From assembly GCF_964340395.1 (NCBI RefSeq), contig NC_135558.1, positions 1,904,501 to 1,968,500 of the forward strand: a stretch of 64,000 nucleotides of DNA, read 5' to 3'. The notes under the pieces were generated by a model, which worked only from the letters and a program-made list of their open reading frames with translations, made no database searches and was not told the origin of the DNA. This stretch comes from Glandiceps talaboti. Lineage: Eukaryota > Hemichordata > Enteropneusta > Spengelidae. A program made the position numbers and the translations under genes. Shown here in pieces: positions 11,442 through 23,099 of this stretch. How positions within the stretch are numbered: the first letter of the stretch is position 1; the number at the start of each line of letters is the position of its first letter.

Positions 11442-11699
11442 AGCTCTGTCCACCTCCACCAGATGACCGGCCACAACCTGAACAGAGATTCTGTCTGATC
11501 TGCGGTGATAGAGCAACAGGCCTTCACTATGGTATCATCTCTTGTGAGGGGTGCAAAGGTTTTTTTAAACGTAGTATCTGCAACAAGAGAGTGTACCGAT
11601 GTAGTCGCAATAAGAATTGTATGATGTCTCGCAGACAGCGGAATCGCTGCCAATACTGTCGGCTCCTTAAATGTCTACAAATGGGAATGAACAGGAAAG
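11442..11699 (+). CDS. NR6A1: NR6A1 exon: DNA-binding domain (two C4 zinc fingers)
   Basis: This exon encodes a short proline-rich lead-in ([14 protein letters not shown]) and then the complete nuclear receptor DNA-binding domain. Finger 1 is C-x2-C-x13-C-x2-C, starting at C-L-I-C, with P-box C-E-G-C-K-G, the class that reads AGGTCA half-sites. Finger 2 is C-x5-C-x9-C-x2-C (C-S-R-N-K-N-C ... C-Q-Y-C), followed by [13 protein letters not shown]. The G-I-I-S before the P-box and Q-M-G-M-N-R-K after it are typical of GCNF. The acceptor is a T-rich tract ending TTTGCAG at 11441. The donor is G|GTGAGA at 11700. The first two bases complete a codon begun in an upstream exon not found here, and the last base starts an alanine codon finished at 15171. 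An in-frame ATG at 11330 lies in the intron and is not taken as the start. Confidence 0.97.
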
Positions 11700-11772
11700 G
11701 TGAGAGTGTTTTTAAAGCTGTAACAAAATAAACACTAACAAGAAGATAATAACAGTGTTTCTTTCGGTTAAA

Positions 11773-13200
11773 ACTTACATAGATTACCATACCTTAATTG
11801 TACCATGATTTTGGTGGGAACTCCTGGTAACAAGGGAAGGAAATCTTAAGCCTTGCATAGATTACCATACCTTAATTGTACCATGATTTTGGTGGGAACT
11901 CCTGGTAACAAGGGAAGGAAATCTTAAGCCTTGCATAGATTACCATACCTTAATTGTACCATGATTTTGGTGGGAACTCCTGGTAACAAGGGAAGTAAAT
12001 CTTAAGATTTGCATAGCTGTCTATACCTTGTACCATGATTTTGGTGGGAACTCCTGGTAACAAGGGAAGTAAATCTTAAGATTTGCATAGCTGTCTATAC
12101 CTTGTACCATGATTTTGGTGGGAACTCCTGGTAACAAGGGAAGGAAATCTTAAGCCTTGCATAGATTACCATACCTTAATTGTACCATGATTTTGGTGGG
12201 AACTCCTGGTAACAAGGGAAGGAAATCTTAAGCCTTGCATAGCTGTCTATACCGTTATACGTTGTACCATGATTTTGGTGGGAACTCCTGGTAACAAGGG
12301 AAGGAAATCTTAAGCCTTGCATAGCTGTCTATACGTTGTACCATGATTTTGGTGCAAACTCCTGGTAACAAGGGAAGTAAATCTTAAGATTTGCATAGCT
12401 GTCTATACGTTGTACCATGATTTTGGTGCAAACTCCTGGTAACAAGGGAAGTAAATCTTAAGATTTGCATAGCTGTCTATACGTTGTACCATGATTTTGG
12501 TGCAAACTCCTGGTAACAAGGGAAGTAAATCTTAAGCCTTGCATAGATTACCATACCTTGTACCATGATTTTGGTGGGAACTCCTGGTAACAAGGGAAGG
12601 AAATCTTAAGCCTTGCATAGCTGTCTATACGTTGTACCATGATTTTGGTGGGAACTCCTGGTAACAAGGGAAGGAAATCTTAAGCCTTGCATAGATTACC
12701 ATACCTTGTACCATGATTTTGGTTGGAACTCCTGGTAACGAGGGAAGGAAATCTTAAGCCTTGCATAGATTACCATACCTTGTACCATGATTTTGGTGGG
12801 AACTCCTGGTAACAAGGGAAGTAAATCTTAAGATTTGCATAGCTGTCTATACGTTGTACCATGATTTTGGTTGGAACTCCTGGTAACAAGGGAAGGAAAT
12901 CTTAAGCCTTGCATAGATTACCATACCTTGTACCATGATTTTGGTTGGAACTCCTGGTAACAAGGGAAGTAAATCTTAAGATTTGCATAGCTGTCTATAC
13001 CTTGTACCATGATTTTGGTGGGAACTCCTGGTAACAAGGGAAGGAAATCTTAAGCCTTGCATAGATTACCATACCTTGTACCATGATTTTGGTGGGAACT
13101 CCTGGTAACAAGGGAAGTAAATCTTAAGATTTGCATAGCTGTCTATACCTTGTACCCTAACTTTGGTTGGTAACCCAGGTAACAAAGGTGTAAATCTATC
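11773..13200. repeat. Minisatellite, 18 copies of ~73-83-bp unit
   Basis: The core ACCATGATTTTGGTGGGAAC followed by TCCTGGTAACAAGGGAAG recurs 18 times, at roughly 11821, 11899, 11978, 12051, 12125, 12203, 12285, 12360, 12433, 12507, 12581, 12653, 12728, 12802, 12876, 12951, 13023 and 13099. A diverged unit follows to 13200. Two main variants alternate in blocks: one with GGAAATCTTAAGCC and GATTACCATACC, one with GTAAATCTTAAGAT and GCTGTCTATAC. Three units have GTGCAAACT in place of GTGGGAACT. The array starts about 75 bp past the DBD exon donor. Confidence 0.95.
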
Positions 13201-13504
13201 TGGTAAATCTTTGCATTGATTCCTCATATTCTATCCTATAAATTCTGCCGTATTTCATAGGTAAAAAAAAGTCTTTGGGAACTCGGGTAGAATTGATCTA
13301 CTTGCTGCCCTTCACATGAACACCAGTAGGGGGAAATCAGGTAGAATTGATGAGAACTTACGAATAGTACCAACCCTCAAAGGTACTAGGAGCATTATCA
13401 CACGACATGTTTTTCTCCATTTCATAAATTGTACGATAGTAATTCCTGTGACATTATAGTGAATCTCACTCTTTCCTTCCCATTGGTGATAAAATATCAT
13501 TTGA

Positions 13505-13560
13505 GTAAATAATTTTGGTGAGGAACCCTGGTAAAGCCCTGGGGAAACTCAGGAAGATGT
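13505..13560. repeat. Diverged single unit of the 11.8-13.2 kb minisatellite
   Basis: ATTTTGGTGAGGAACCCTGG followed by TAAAG matches the array core with several changes. It lies 300 bp beyond the array end. Confidence 0.45.
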
Positions 13561-14206
13561 ATACATGACTTACAAAGCATATATTACTAGTTTGTAAGAT
13601 ATGACTTGTCATGCAACCCTTTCAGCTACCACATCAATGGTGGCAGTGGTAGGTGATAGGGCTGCATGAGATGTCATATCATACTGACTTTAACAACACA
13701 TACACACAGTTCATCTTTGTAAAAACCATTCATTCTATCCTGGCTGATCCTGTAGATTTTACCTACTCACTGCACTTAACAAAAACATTGCAAACAGTTT
13801 TTAATAGTTGTAAATCTGTCAAGAATAGTAGTGTAAAATACTTAGTATTGTTCAATATGTACATTGTGAAGGGTACTCGGCACCAAATATGGCTGCCATA
13901 TGACAGCACACTGTGTTATTAATTGTTCAAGTACTACCAACCAAATCTTTCCCGCCTATTCAGATTGTTACTATGTTTTATCTTTTAAATGAACTATTGA
14001 CTGTCACATTCAGCTGGTATTGGAACTGGAAATGGTCTTTGTGAACAAACTGCTTTCTCATATGCTAAAAGATCTCTCCCTAGTATGTGTGTAGATGAGA
14101 GGGGGAGGGATAAATATCTCAGGCAAGATGGCTAAAAGTCGACAAAAGCTGTTTATTCTGGGACTAAAAAGTATATGCAGATAAAAATACAAGACTGTCT
14201 TTTCGT

Positions 14207-14215
14207 ATCTATCTA

Positions 14216-14272
<57 letters not shown>

Positions 14273-14302
14273 GTCTGTCACTCTGTCCCTCTGTCTCTGT
14301 CT
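14207..14302. repeat. (TCTG)n microsatellite
   Basis: TATC units pass into about 15 TCTG units and then into an imperfect CTCTGTC tail. Confidence 0.95.
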
Positions 14303-14820
14303 GTTGATCTTTCTAAAATATCAGTAATATAGTCATTTTGACACTTCTTTATCAAGTCATTCTTTATAGAATATCAGAGATTCATATGAAGTCATTGGCA
14401 ACTGAAAAAAAGTCAATTGGCCAAAAAGAAGTCCATTGAGGGCCATTATCCCGGCTCATACTTCAGTATCTATGTAGGAGGAAATTGGAATACCAGGGGA
14501 AAATCTGCATTCTTCATTATAGTTAAATTGAATGACATTTTTCATACATAGCCAATTTAATGAAGCCCTGCCCAGGGCTTTAGCCGAGACCAAAATGGTA
14601 AAAATGCCAATACCTTATGGTAGAATGTTCACAGACACCTTGGAGACTAAATTTCCTGAGAATCAAACTTCTTCAATTCTTTCCAAACTGTACCATAACA
14701 ACTTGTTCTTGGTCCTTTAGAAATAACAAAAGAAATTTCGGGGTTCTCTGTTTTGTTTTCAACAAAATTGTCAATGTTTTATTTTTCCATAGCGTTAATT
14801 AAGTATTCAGTGGCTATATT

Positions 14821-14907
14821 ATATTAGATTCTACGGCCATATTGGATTCTACGGCCATACTAGATTCTACGGCCATATTGGATTCTACGGCCATATTGGA
14901 TTCTAAA
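14821..14907. repeat. 18-bp tandem repeat x5
   Basis: The unit ATTGGATTCTACGGCCAT is repeated five times, with two units reading CTAGATTC or TTAGATTC. Confidence 0.9.
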
Positions 14908-15170
14908 ATGACTAAATTTTGATATCATTTTGACGTCTATTTCAAAAATTTGTACGGTTGCCCCAGATGTGTTTATTGATTTGAACTGGGGATAGGTTAG
15001 AGTTTTCTTAAGTAAAGTAAGACGAAAGGTTTAAAGATTTTATTTCAAAGGTACATTTTATGTTACCTCCATTTCTTTACCTTCCTTTGAATTGAACTAT
15101 ATCTGTGTGTAACATCCATATGGTTGAGTATTCACTGTCTGATTTCATTTCTTGTTCTGTTTCTCTACAG

Positions 15171-15226
15171 CCATACGAGAAGATGGAATGCCAGGGGGAA
15201 GAAACAAAAGTATTGGGCCCGTCAAG
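15171..15226 (+). CDS. NR6A1: NR6A1 exon: C-terminal extension of DBD / hinge
   Basis: A 56-bp micro-exon too short to stand out as an open frame. With the G carried from 11699 it reads A-I-R-E-D-G-M-P-G-G-R-N-K-S-I-G-P-V-K. This is the conserved stretch after the GCNF zinc fingers, which in this family helps contact DNA beside the half-site and supports dimerisation. The acceptor is TTCTGTTTCTCTACAG, ending at 15170. The donor is AAG|GTAAGA at 15227. It ends in phase 0 and continues directly into L-S-P-E-E-I-E-R-I-M-S-G at 54828. Vertebrate GCNF is contiguous across the same junction, so no exon is missing between them despite 39.6 kb of intron. Confidence 0.96.
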
Positions 15227-15339
15227 GTAAGAAATAGTATACCCAAGGAAAAGTATATTGAAACCAGGGGTTTAGCCCAGGGTTAATATGCTGTATTTAC
15301 TTACTAATACCTTCTAATTTGTATGAGAAATGTATTTGC

Positions 15340-16060
15340 AAAACTCTATTGTTATGCAAATATCTTCAGGACCCACTACTCTATTTCATAATAAAAAGAT
15401 GCACATTTGCATAACAATGTGTTCTTTGTTATGCACATATCAAATATCTGACAGACTCAACCATTGTTGTCATGGGTAGGTGTTATAAACCTAACCTTGA
15501 TAATGAACAAGGTAGGTAATATTTGTGTTTGATTTTGTGTCAGGAAACTTTCCAGTATTTAAAAACAAATTTCAATTTAATTCAATTCAATTTACATAAC
15601 AAAACTCTTTGTTATGCAAATTTTGCAGGACTTGCCCTTGTTATCAAGGGGAGGGTAGTGTAAACCAGCAGGTGACTATGAACAAGATTATGATAAATGA
15701 TATTTATTTTCATTTAATCTTGTGAAATGTTGCCTAATAAACAAGTCATTCTTATTATGACCAGTTGTCATATATTTACACTTTTATCAGAAGACATTTT
15801 TGATATGCTAATTTTGGGAGACTCGACCAATGTTATGAATAAAGGGTACTGAAAACATTAATTAATTACACACATGTATTGGATCTTAGCTTGGGGGGAT
15901 TCTTCACCTCATAAACAAGTTTTTCTTAGTGTGATCTTTTGTCATACATTTACATAACAAATGATTCTTTGTTACGTAAATTATGTGGGACTCAACCATT
16001 AAATCAAGGGGGAGTACACTGTAAACCTGCACTTAAGGTATATGATATATCAATCTGATT
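15340..16060. repeat. Degenerate long-period repeat (~70-190 bp), 4-5 copies
   Basis: Units share TTTGTTATGCAAAT, then GCAGGACT or GGGACTCAACCA, then ATCAAGGGGAG, then TGTAAACC. They start near 15350, 15425, 15608, 15800 and 15970. Divergence is high. The array begins about 110 bp past the hinge exon. Confidence 0.6.
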
Positions 16061-16633
16061 AAAATCTGATGTGGTGAAAGTGGCTAGATGTCTTTATTTA
16101 CCTCTATTTCCATTGTTTTGTGTCATTTGTTATGGATGATATCCACCTTTCCTGGTGGTTACGTTTGTTAGGGGGTCAGTTCGTGATCTTTGATGGTTAT
16201 TTATGTATTTCGTCCTTGTATATCCCAACCACCCAAACATTATCATAAATCGTGTTTAGCAACTAGAACTGCTGTTACAACGTATTTGTATAAAATGTAA
16301 AAACAGCTTTCCAAGCTAATTTTGTGTGTACCACTAAATCCACCATTAAATAGCTTATTAAATCAGTTTTCAAACTGCTTTATTCATATATCGACTTATT
16401 GCAATGTGGCGACTGAGATTTTTGTCAAAATAAGTTTTAGTTGGAATTATGTTGTATATGAGTGTACACTATGATTGAAATGTAGTGTCAGTTACATACC
16501 GTGCCACTTAAAACGATTAAATGAAAACTGGAAACCTTTTGGTCTTTCTTCTCGTAGATTATAAGAGTGAGCAGTAGTTATCAAAAGATTTCAATAATTC
16601 TAGAAAGCTTATATTTCTGTTAACAAAGATCTA

Positions 16634-16805
16634 TTAAAGGGGCACAAACTGAGTTTATACGTGTTTAGGCAATGACTATACATTAAAGGGACACAAGCTG
16701 AGTTTATACATGTTTAACCAATAACTATACATTAAAGGGGCACAAACTGAGTTTATACGTGTTGAACCAATAACTATACATTAAAGGAACAAAAACAAAG
16801 TTTAA
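16634..16805. repeat. ~60-bp tandem repeat, about 3 copies
   Basis: TTAAAGGGGCACAAACTGAG followed by TTTATACGTGTT and ACTATACA repeats near 16634, 16683, 16731 and, degraded, at 16782. It forms the left end of the interspersed repeat continuing to about 17012. Confidence 0.85.
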
Positions 16806-17012
16806 ATGTTTTTGGTTGTGTAGTGCTTTGCAGCAGATTAAATGATAAGTTTTGTATACTGCTTTCTCAAACTTAGTATTGGTCAAAATCAACTTCAGTA
16901 TTTAAGAATAATAAAGTAGCAATTCGATGATGTAATTTATTATGTGTGGTAAAATACTGGTATCAATCTATCAAGTGTGCCAAAATACAATGTCAGTGCC
17001 ATTGAAGGCATG
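16740..17012. mobile_element. Interspersed repeat copy related to 6442-6730
   Basis: It shares landmarks in the same order with the 6442-6730 copy: GGGGCACA-CTGAGTTT, GTAATTTATTATGTGTGG, GCCAAAATACAATGTCAGTG and GAAGGCAT. No coding capacity. Confidence 0.55.
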
Positions 17013-17514
17013 TGTCGACATCAATGTTATAGTTGTTTATTTTATTTATGGTTTTACATGTGGTGGTTTTCATTCATTCTATTTGTACAACAGCTTGTAA
17101 ACTCAGTTCAAATTTCTTTCATGTGATTACTATTAAGATAATATGCGTATTTCCTTAAATTGTCTTATGATAATAGCTATTTTCCATTCTCAGCTTCAAC
17201 ACGCAAACAATATTATTTCATGCTTTGTTCCATTTGTAATCCAATATTTGCCAGAATCAGTATAGGAATTATATATGTCCTTAGAGATTACCATGAATGT
17301 GGATTTGGCAACAGGTGGTGTGTGTGTGTGTATGTGTGTTCACATGGTTCACAGCAATGAAAAATGACACAGTTTCGAAAATATTTTAAAAGAAATTGAT
17401 TGTTTTCTCAGAAATTCTAAATTGTCATTGCTTTGTATATTTTGAGTGTTAGTATAATTTTTGTATCAATTCAGTAGTTTTGTACACTGATAAACCAGTT
17501 TCTAACAGAGAATC

Positions 17515-17740
17515 TACTGTCATTCAAGGAACTGTCGTGTCTACAGTTACCCCCACTGTTCCACCTGAGGGTACTATTTATTTGAAAGATCTACTGTAAT
17601 TCAAGGAACTGTTGTGTCTACAGTTATTCTGTTCCAGACTATTCCACCAGAGGGCGCTATTTATTTGAAAGGTCTACTGTAATTCAAGGAAATGTTGTGT
17701 CTAAAGTTAATTCTTTTCTAGACTATTTCACTAGATTTGG
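17515..17740. repeat. ~75-bp tandem repeat x3
   Basis: Units contain TCTACTGTxATTCAAGGAAC, GTGTCTACAGTTA, then CCACCxGAGGGxxCTATTTA. They start at about 17510, 17587 and 17670, with the last copy degraded. Confidence 0.85.
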
Positions 17741-17854
17741 TTTCTCATCTCTTGCTATGTGAAGATTCACAAAAAAAACTTAGTTTTGATTCATTTGACC
17801 CATAAAAAAAATGATGTCTGACGTTAGAGGAAACACTGACTACCACAATTATTA

Positions 17855-17995
17855 ACATCATATTTATCACCATTGCCACCAACATAACTACCACCATCAC
17901 CATCATAACCACCATCACCATAACTACCACCAGAACCACCACCATCACAACCACTACCACCTCTACAGGTACCTCTACTGTCACCATCACCTACC
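17855..17995. repeat. Imperfect ACC/ATC trinucleotide tract
   Basis: Mixed ACC and ATC triplets. Glycine- or valine-rich frames on the minus strand are products of the repeat, not genes. Confidence 0.85.
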
Positions 17996-19804
17996 AGTAT
18001 AATACTCATCATATTCATGTGATATATTTTAATTTTATCCTTCAAATGTTAGCCTAGACTTTTAATTAGCATCATTATTGTTTTGATTTTTTGAAACATG
18101 AATTCCTTGAAAAAAGCTTTAAGTTAGTTGTATCGTGTAACATCTTCCTCGATTGACTTCATTTTCAAGAAGTCATGCACAGTTCTCAATAGTTGTGTTG
18201 TCGTGACGATACTTTTCAATGTTGATTACTGGTTACGTTCGGGTTTACATAAAATGGTGCCTATCAATGAAAGTGCATGTCTATAAGAATACAGCCAGCA
18301 AGCCTGCAGACAAACTGTACATGAAAGTGGCTTTCCAAGGCTCCCAGACATCCTAAGTACTGATACAAAAAAATTGCACTGTTTAACTGGTTCATATATA
18401 TATTCATAACAGATCTCAAATTGACTAGTGTAGAATCCTGTCGTGTTGGGATTTTTGCTATCATCTTGCCCTGGCATTTTCTCTGTAATGGCCATGTATT
18501 AAAACCAAAATTTTGATTTAATATTACAATTTCCCACACTGTCATTGAACCTCATTGAGATGTATGTCCATCATGAAATCTACACCTTTGTGATTAGCTG
18601 ATACTGAGATGGGTGCATTTATGTATTCTCACGATGTGAACAATTTCAACACCTAATGAAGAATTTATTCCTTCTTTCTGGCCAAACCCTTCATTAAGTG
18701 AAAGGCCGCTAGCGAAATGCCAGGTGTAGGATTGACTGTTGATACCAAATATGTGCATACAACTGGATTGTAAGGGATGTGCAAAACAGCCCTGGCACAG
18801 AGGTGATGTGAACATCCATGTAACACAAACAGGCATACTTATCACAGCCATGTAGATAGGCTGTGGAAAAAAATACCCTGTAACAGGGCTGTGAGGTGCT
18901 TAGTACATGACTGTGCTCCTCTTCCAAGGACTAGGATATGTACACATCGTAGTGCTAGGATATACAAGGTTGCCCTGTGTATATGAATATTTTATGGAAA
19001 AAATTGTGTGAATGAGAAGGCTTGAAGCCACACATTTTTATTATAAGTGAAAACGTTTTGTATCCCGACCAGTTTTCATGTGGGCTATTGCAGTAGATCT
19101 TTTATATTCATCCTCTAATATCCATTCAAAGTGAAAAATTAATGAAAAAAAAAATTCTAATGAGATGTCCTCTCATGTCTATTTTAGACTATCAAGAAAT
19201 ATACTTGTTGGTACTTGTTATTTTGTACTATGTATATTTACATGGGTAGGAAACCAATGAGGCTTTTAAAGAACACCCCCCCCCCCCCCCCCATTCCATG
19301 GTGGTTATCAATACATGCTTAAAAATGATAAATTGATGTTTCTTTTTGAGAAACAAAAGGACTGCAAGAATATATACAAGGGATATTAATCATGTAGATG
19401 GCCAGTTATATCAAAAGGGTCTATGTCAACCTGTACTAGCTTGTTCTTAAGTGACTGAGCATTTTTAATTTACTCAAATTTAACCTTTCACTAAATGTTT
19501 TTTCTAATGGAGATTTTGTGGACACAATTCACTCAAAGTTTGGGGATGTATAGTAAATGTGTGCATTACAATTATATGGATGTCATTTGCAAATTGTCAT
19601 ATGTGTACAATTGTTAACAACTTAAAGGTATTTAATTAACATTTTGAAATTAAATGATTCATGAAATGTGATCAATATATATCTGAGATGTGATTGGTAC
19701 TTTTACATTGTCATGCATGCACTCATTCATAAGGTGTTGGTTATATGTATACTAACAAAATGTTGGTGATAGTGTACTTTGAATTATAAATGGTTCAGAA
19801 AATG

Positions 19805-20155
19805 TGGTACCTTTTTGGTGGTACCTTATCGGTGGTACCTTATCAGTGGTACTCTACCAGTGGTACCTTACCAGTGGTACCTTACCAGTGGTACCTTATC
19901 GGTGGTACCTTATCGGTGGTACTCTACCAGTGATCCACCACTGGTACCTTACCAGTGGTATCTTATCGGTGGTACCTTACCAGTGGTACCTTATCAGTGG
20001 TACTCTAGCAGTGGTATTTTACCAGTGGTACCTTACCAGTGGTGCCTTACCAGTGGTACCTTATCAGTGGTACTCTACCAGTGGTACCTTACCAGTGGTA
20101 CCTTATCAGTGGTACTCTACCAGTGGTACCTTATCAGTACTGGTACTGGGCATCA
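19805..20155. repeat. 14-bp tandem array (GTGGTACCTTACCA-type), ~25 copies
   Basis: Variants TTATCAGT, TTATCGGT, TTACCAGT and TCTACCAGT alternate after GGTAC. Nearly every unit holds the 6-bp palindrome GGTACC. Degraded units with TACTAGTGCT continue to about 20295. The 156- and 120-codon open frames here are in-frame translations of the repeat and not genes. Confidence 0.95.
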
Positions 20156-20299
20156 TGGTTCCATAAACTGCTTTGCAAGGAAGTATTCTAAAATTACTTT
20201 GTATGGTAGTTCTTTATATTGCCTGCTTTGTATGATGGTACCTTACTAGTGCTATGCATGGTGGTACCTTACTAGTGCTTTGCGTGGTGGTACTTGTAA

Positions 20300-22060
20300 T
20301 TCTAATGAAGACTATTTATTTATGATATGAGGACAAGTTAGATTGTATTATACGGTATAACTGTGAGGATTCACTTCAGTTTGCGTGGGTTGCTCTGATG
20401 GTCACAGCTTAATACTAGTAATCTGTTAGTGTGCGTGGGAGTATGAAATCATGCAAGGCCAGCTGAAATAAATCATCATGTACATGAAGTCTACATAACG
20501 AGTCAAAATTACACCATTCAACAAGTCGTATCATTGCCTATTGATATAACAAACGCTGTAATGAGGGTAGTAAATGAAAATTTGTTTTTCCCTAGTACTC
20601 TATAGCAAAGTGAACTGTTTCTCAGGGGAAATGATACAATATATAGGAAAGAACCTGACTTTTACCCTTGTCTGCTCAAAACTTCTAAAATTACAGAACA
20701 ATGATAAAAAAATGACAAATATTTGTTTTGGAAGTTGATATGTTAATTTTTTATATTTATAACTGTTGTTATCACAAAACTTGTCAACATTTAGTCATAT
20801 GATGTCATTTATTTTGAACACCCGTAATTATTCCCAGAGGAACTACCAAGGTGACAAAATAAGATATAAAAGTATATATCGAGAATAATTAGAAAAGAAA
20901 TGAAGACAATTTTTTAATCCAACACATAACATAAACAGTTACTGATTTGATGACAAAGTCAGTATGATCTAACTACAAATTACTTGTTAGGGCTCAAAAA
21001 TAACAATAGTGCAGTATCTACAGACTACCAAATTAACAATAGTCCAGTATCCACAGACTACCAAAGTCAATTCCTGTCATGGGCTACCATAATTTGCAGC
21101 TGGTAGCCCACTCTCCCTACCACTAATTATGTGAAGATTTAAAGAATGGAAGATTTATGGACGTAAAAGTATGTCAATAACACACATATATTTCCAGTTC
21201 AGGTATATAGGACTACTGGTCACCATCCTTGGGCTACCACTTTCTGAAATTTGGTAACTCACTGGGAGTGTCAAAGAAAAAAGTTAATTTCAAGTCCTGC
21301 TTATTTGTAGTCCTTCTGATGTGATGAAAAGGGGATCATAAAATAAGAAAAAAGAATTGTAGCAAAATCTGTTTCAGTCTGTATTATGTTATATATAAAT
21401 ATATGCTGACACACGGTTCATTCTTGTTATATTCATAAAGAGCTATCATTTTATTCAGGAAATGTGATACACATTACTTCCATCAAAAAGTTATCACTGA
21501 ATATTGAAATTCAATTGGATCCATTTGAAGTAAAGATGAGGAATGACTGCTGCTGGTTTGTGTGTGTGATATTTATAGAAAGTGAAAGGCAGCTACTATT
21601 ACTAGTGTTAGAACAACAGTTGAAATGGTCACAGATTATTATCAAATTTAATTTCATCATCATTCCTCCAACAAGCTATATAATTTTAATTTCTATTGTT
21701 TTTTAAAAATGTTTGAAATTAATGTAGAAATTGTCACCAAAAATAATGTTTCACTTATTTATTTGCCCCATCAAAGTTGAATTTGATGCCAACATCAATA
21801 TTCAAAATATTTGCTTTTGATTTTAGATATTCATAATCATAACTGGTGAATTTTCAAGTATTTTGTTTGAGATTTGAATTTAGACTTTCAACTTAAAATC
21901 ATATAGAAGGTAAATCAGCATGGATTCAGAAATTAGTCACTGGAAATGTATACATTTATTCCAGTTTTGGCAATCAAATATGAATTTGATGCAGTCATCA
22001 AAATGTTTGAATTTGCAGTTATAGAAATTTGTCTCCAAAAAATGGTTGCATTAATTAACA
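20300..22060. other. Intronic stretch with only small repeats
   Basis: AT-rich. Two copies of an AACAATAGTxCAGTATCxAC block lie at about 21002-21066, and a GGGCTACC / GGTAGCCC hairpin at 21081-21109. No exon-like sequence. Confidence 0.5.
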
Positions 22061-22069
22061 ACAGCCATG

Positions 22070-22285
22070 TACACACACAAACTGTGTCAAACACACACAC
22101 AGACACAGACACACACACACACACACACACACGTACACACACACACGTACACACACAGACACACACACAGACACACACACAGACAGACACGCATACACAT
22201 AGGCACAGACACGCATACACATATACAGACACACATGCACACACAGATACACACACAGACACACACACACACAGACAGATAAATG
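22070..22285. repeat. Compound (CA)n microsatellite
   Basis: CA repeats are interrupted by CAGA, CGTA and CATA. Long frames on both strands (His-Thr or Cys-Val rich) are artefacts of the repeat. Confidence 0.95.
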
Positions 22286-22569
22286 TAAAGCAGTCCTAAT
22301 AGATCTCATAAATGTGTTAGTGGACAACCCTCGAATGAATAGAATTCGATATAAACATGCAGTTGTATGCATTCAAAATGGACACTTTAATATCTGCTAC
22401 AGGCTGTGACAATACTCACATACAGCTCGTGAATATGGATACTCTCTTAAAAGATTAACATGTTTATATGTTATAGTTGAGATTGCATTTGAAATAAGAA
22501 ATGAATAGAGGTCCTTTCAGGGGACAACTGAGTTGAATGCTCTCATCATGTCTGGGATTGTTAACACAA

Positions 22570-22582
22570 AGGTCAAAGGTCA
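22570..22582 (+). promoter_or_regulatory. Perfect DR1 site (AGGTCA-A-AGGTCA)
   Basis: Two perfect AGGTCA half-sites one base apart, followed by AGG. DR1 is the classical site for HNF4, COUP-TF and RXR dimers. It is intronic, 7.3 kb past the hinge exon. Regulatory use is inference. Confidence 0.5.
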
Positions 22583-23099
22583 AGGATAGTCGTCGTTTTG
22601 ACATTGTGGTGTCTGTGACAAATGGTAAATGCGTGCGTTGAATACTAATGTAAAACGCATAGCGTCCTACATTATGTCATTTATTCATTAATCATTCTAC
22701 CATGTCAAAATAAGGTCCAATTTGAATTCATTCATGGATAAATGAACTAAATCTTACCTTGAACTTCACAATTGAAAAACTAATGACTTGATATGACTAA
22801 AAGAAAATTTGAAAATTTGTGGGTTGCTTCGAAAATGACGACAATTGGTTGCCATGTAATTGTAAATGACTATAATTGTATTCATGAATAAAGCAAATAA
22901 GATTTTTTTCATTCATGTACTCAAAATTTAGATTTATGGGTGGTTTGAAGTAGAAAATCTACATTATCCATTTGTGTGACTGGTTTTTTTTTTTAAGTAT
23001 CACACTATTACAATGACAGCATGATATTTCAAGATATATGTTTTAATTACCAAAATATCTTTTCATCTGGTTGTGTAATACTGAACATGAACAGTACAT

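Noticed and set aside
17745-18045. Gly- and Val-rich minus-strand frames
   Set aside because: Products of the ACC/ATC trinucleotide tract.
18839-18865. TATCACAGCCAT, which resembles the start of the miR-2/miR-13 family
   Set aside because: The surrounding sequence forms only a 7-bp stem with a 9-base loop, and there is no opposing arm of microRNA length; a chance 12-base match.
19779-20249. 156-codon open frame
   Set aside because: A pure translation of the 14-bp repeat, with no codon or family signature.
21933-22372. Cys/Val- and His/Thr-rich frames of 105-117 codons
   Set aside because: Translations of the compound CA microsatellite on both strands.
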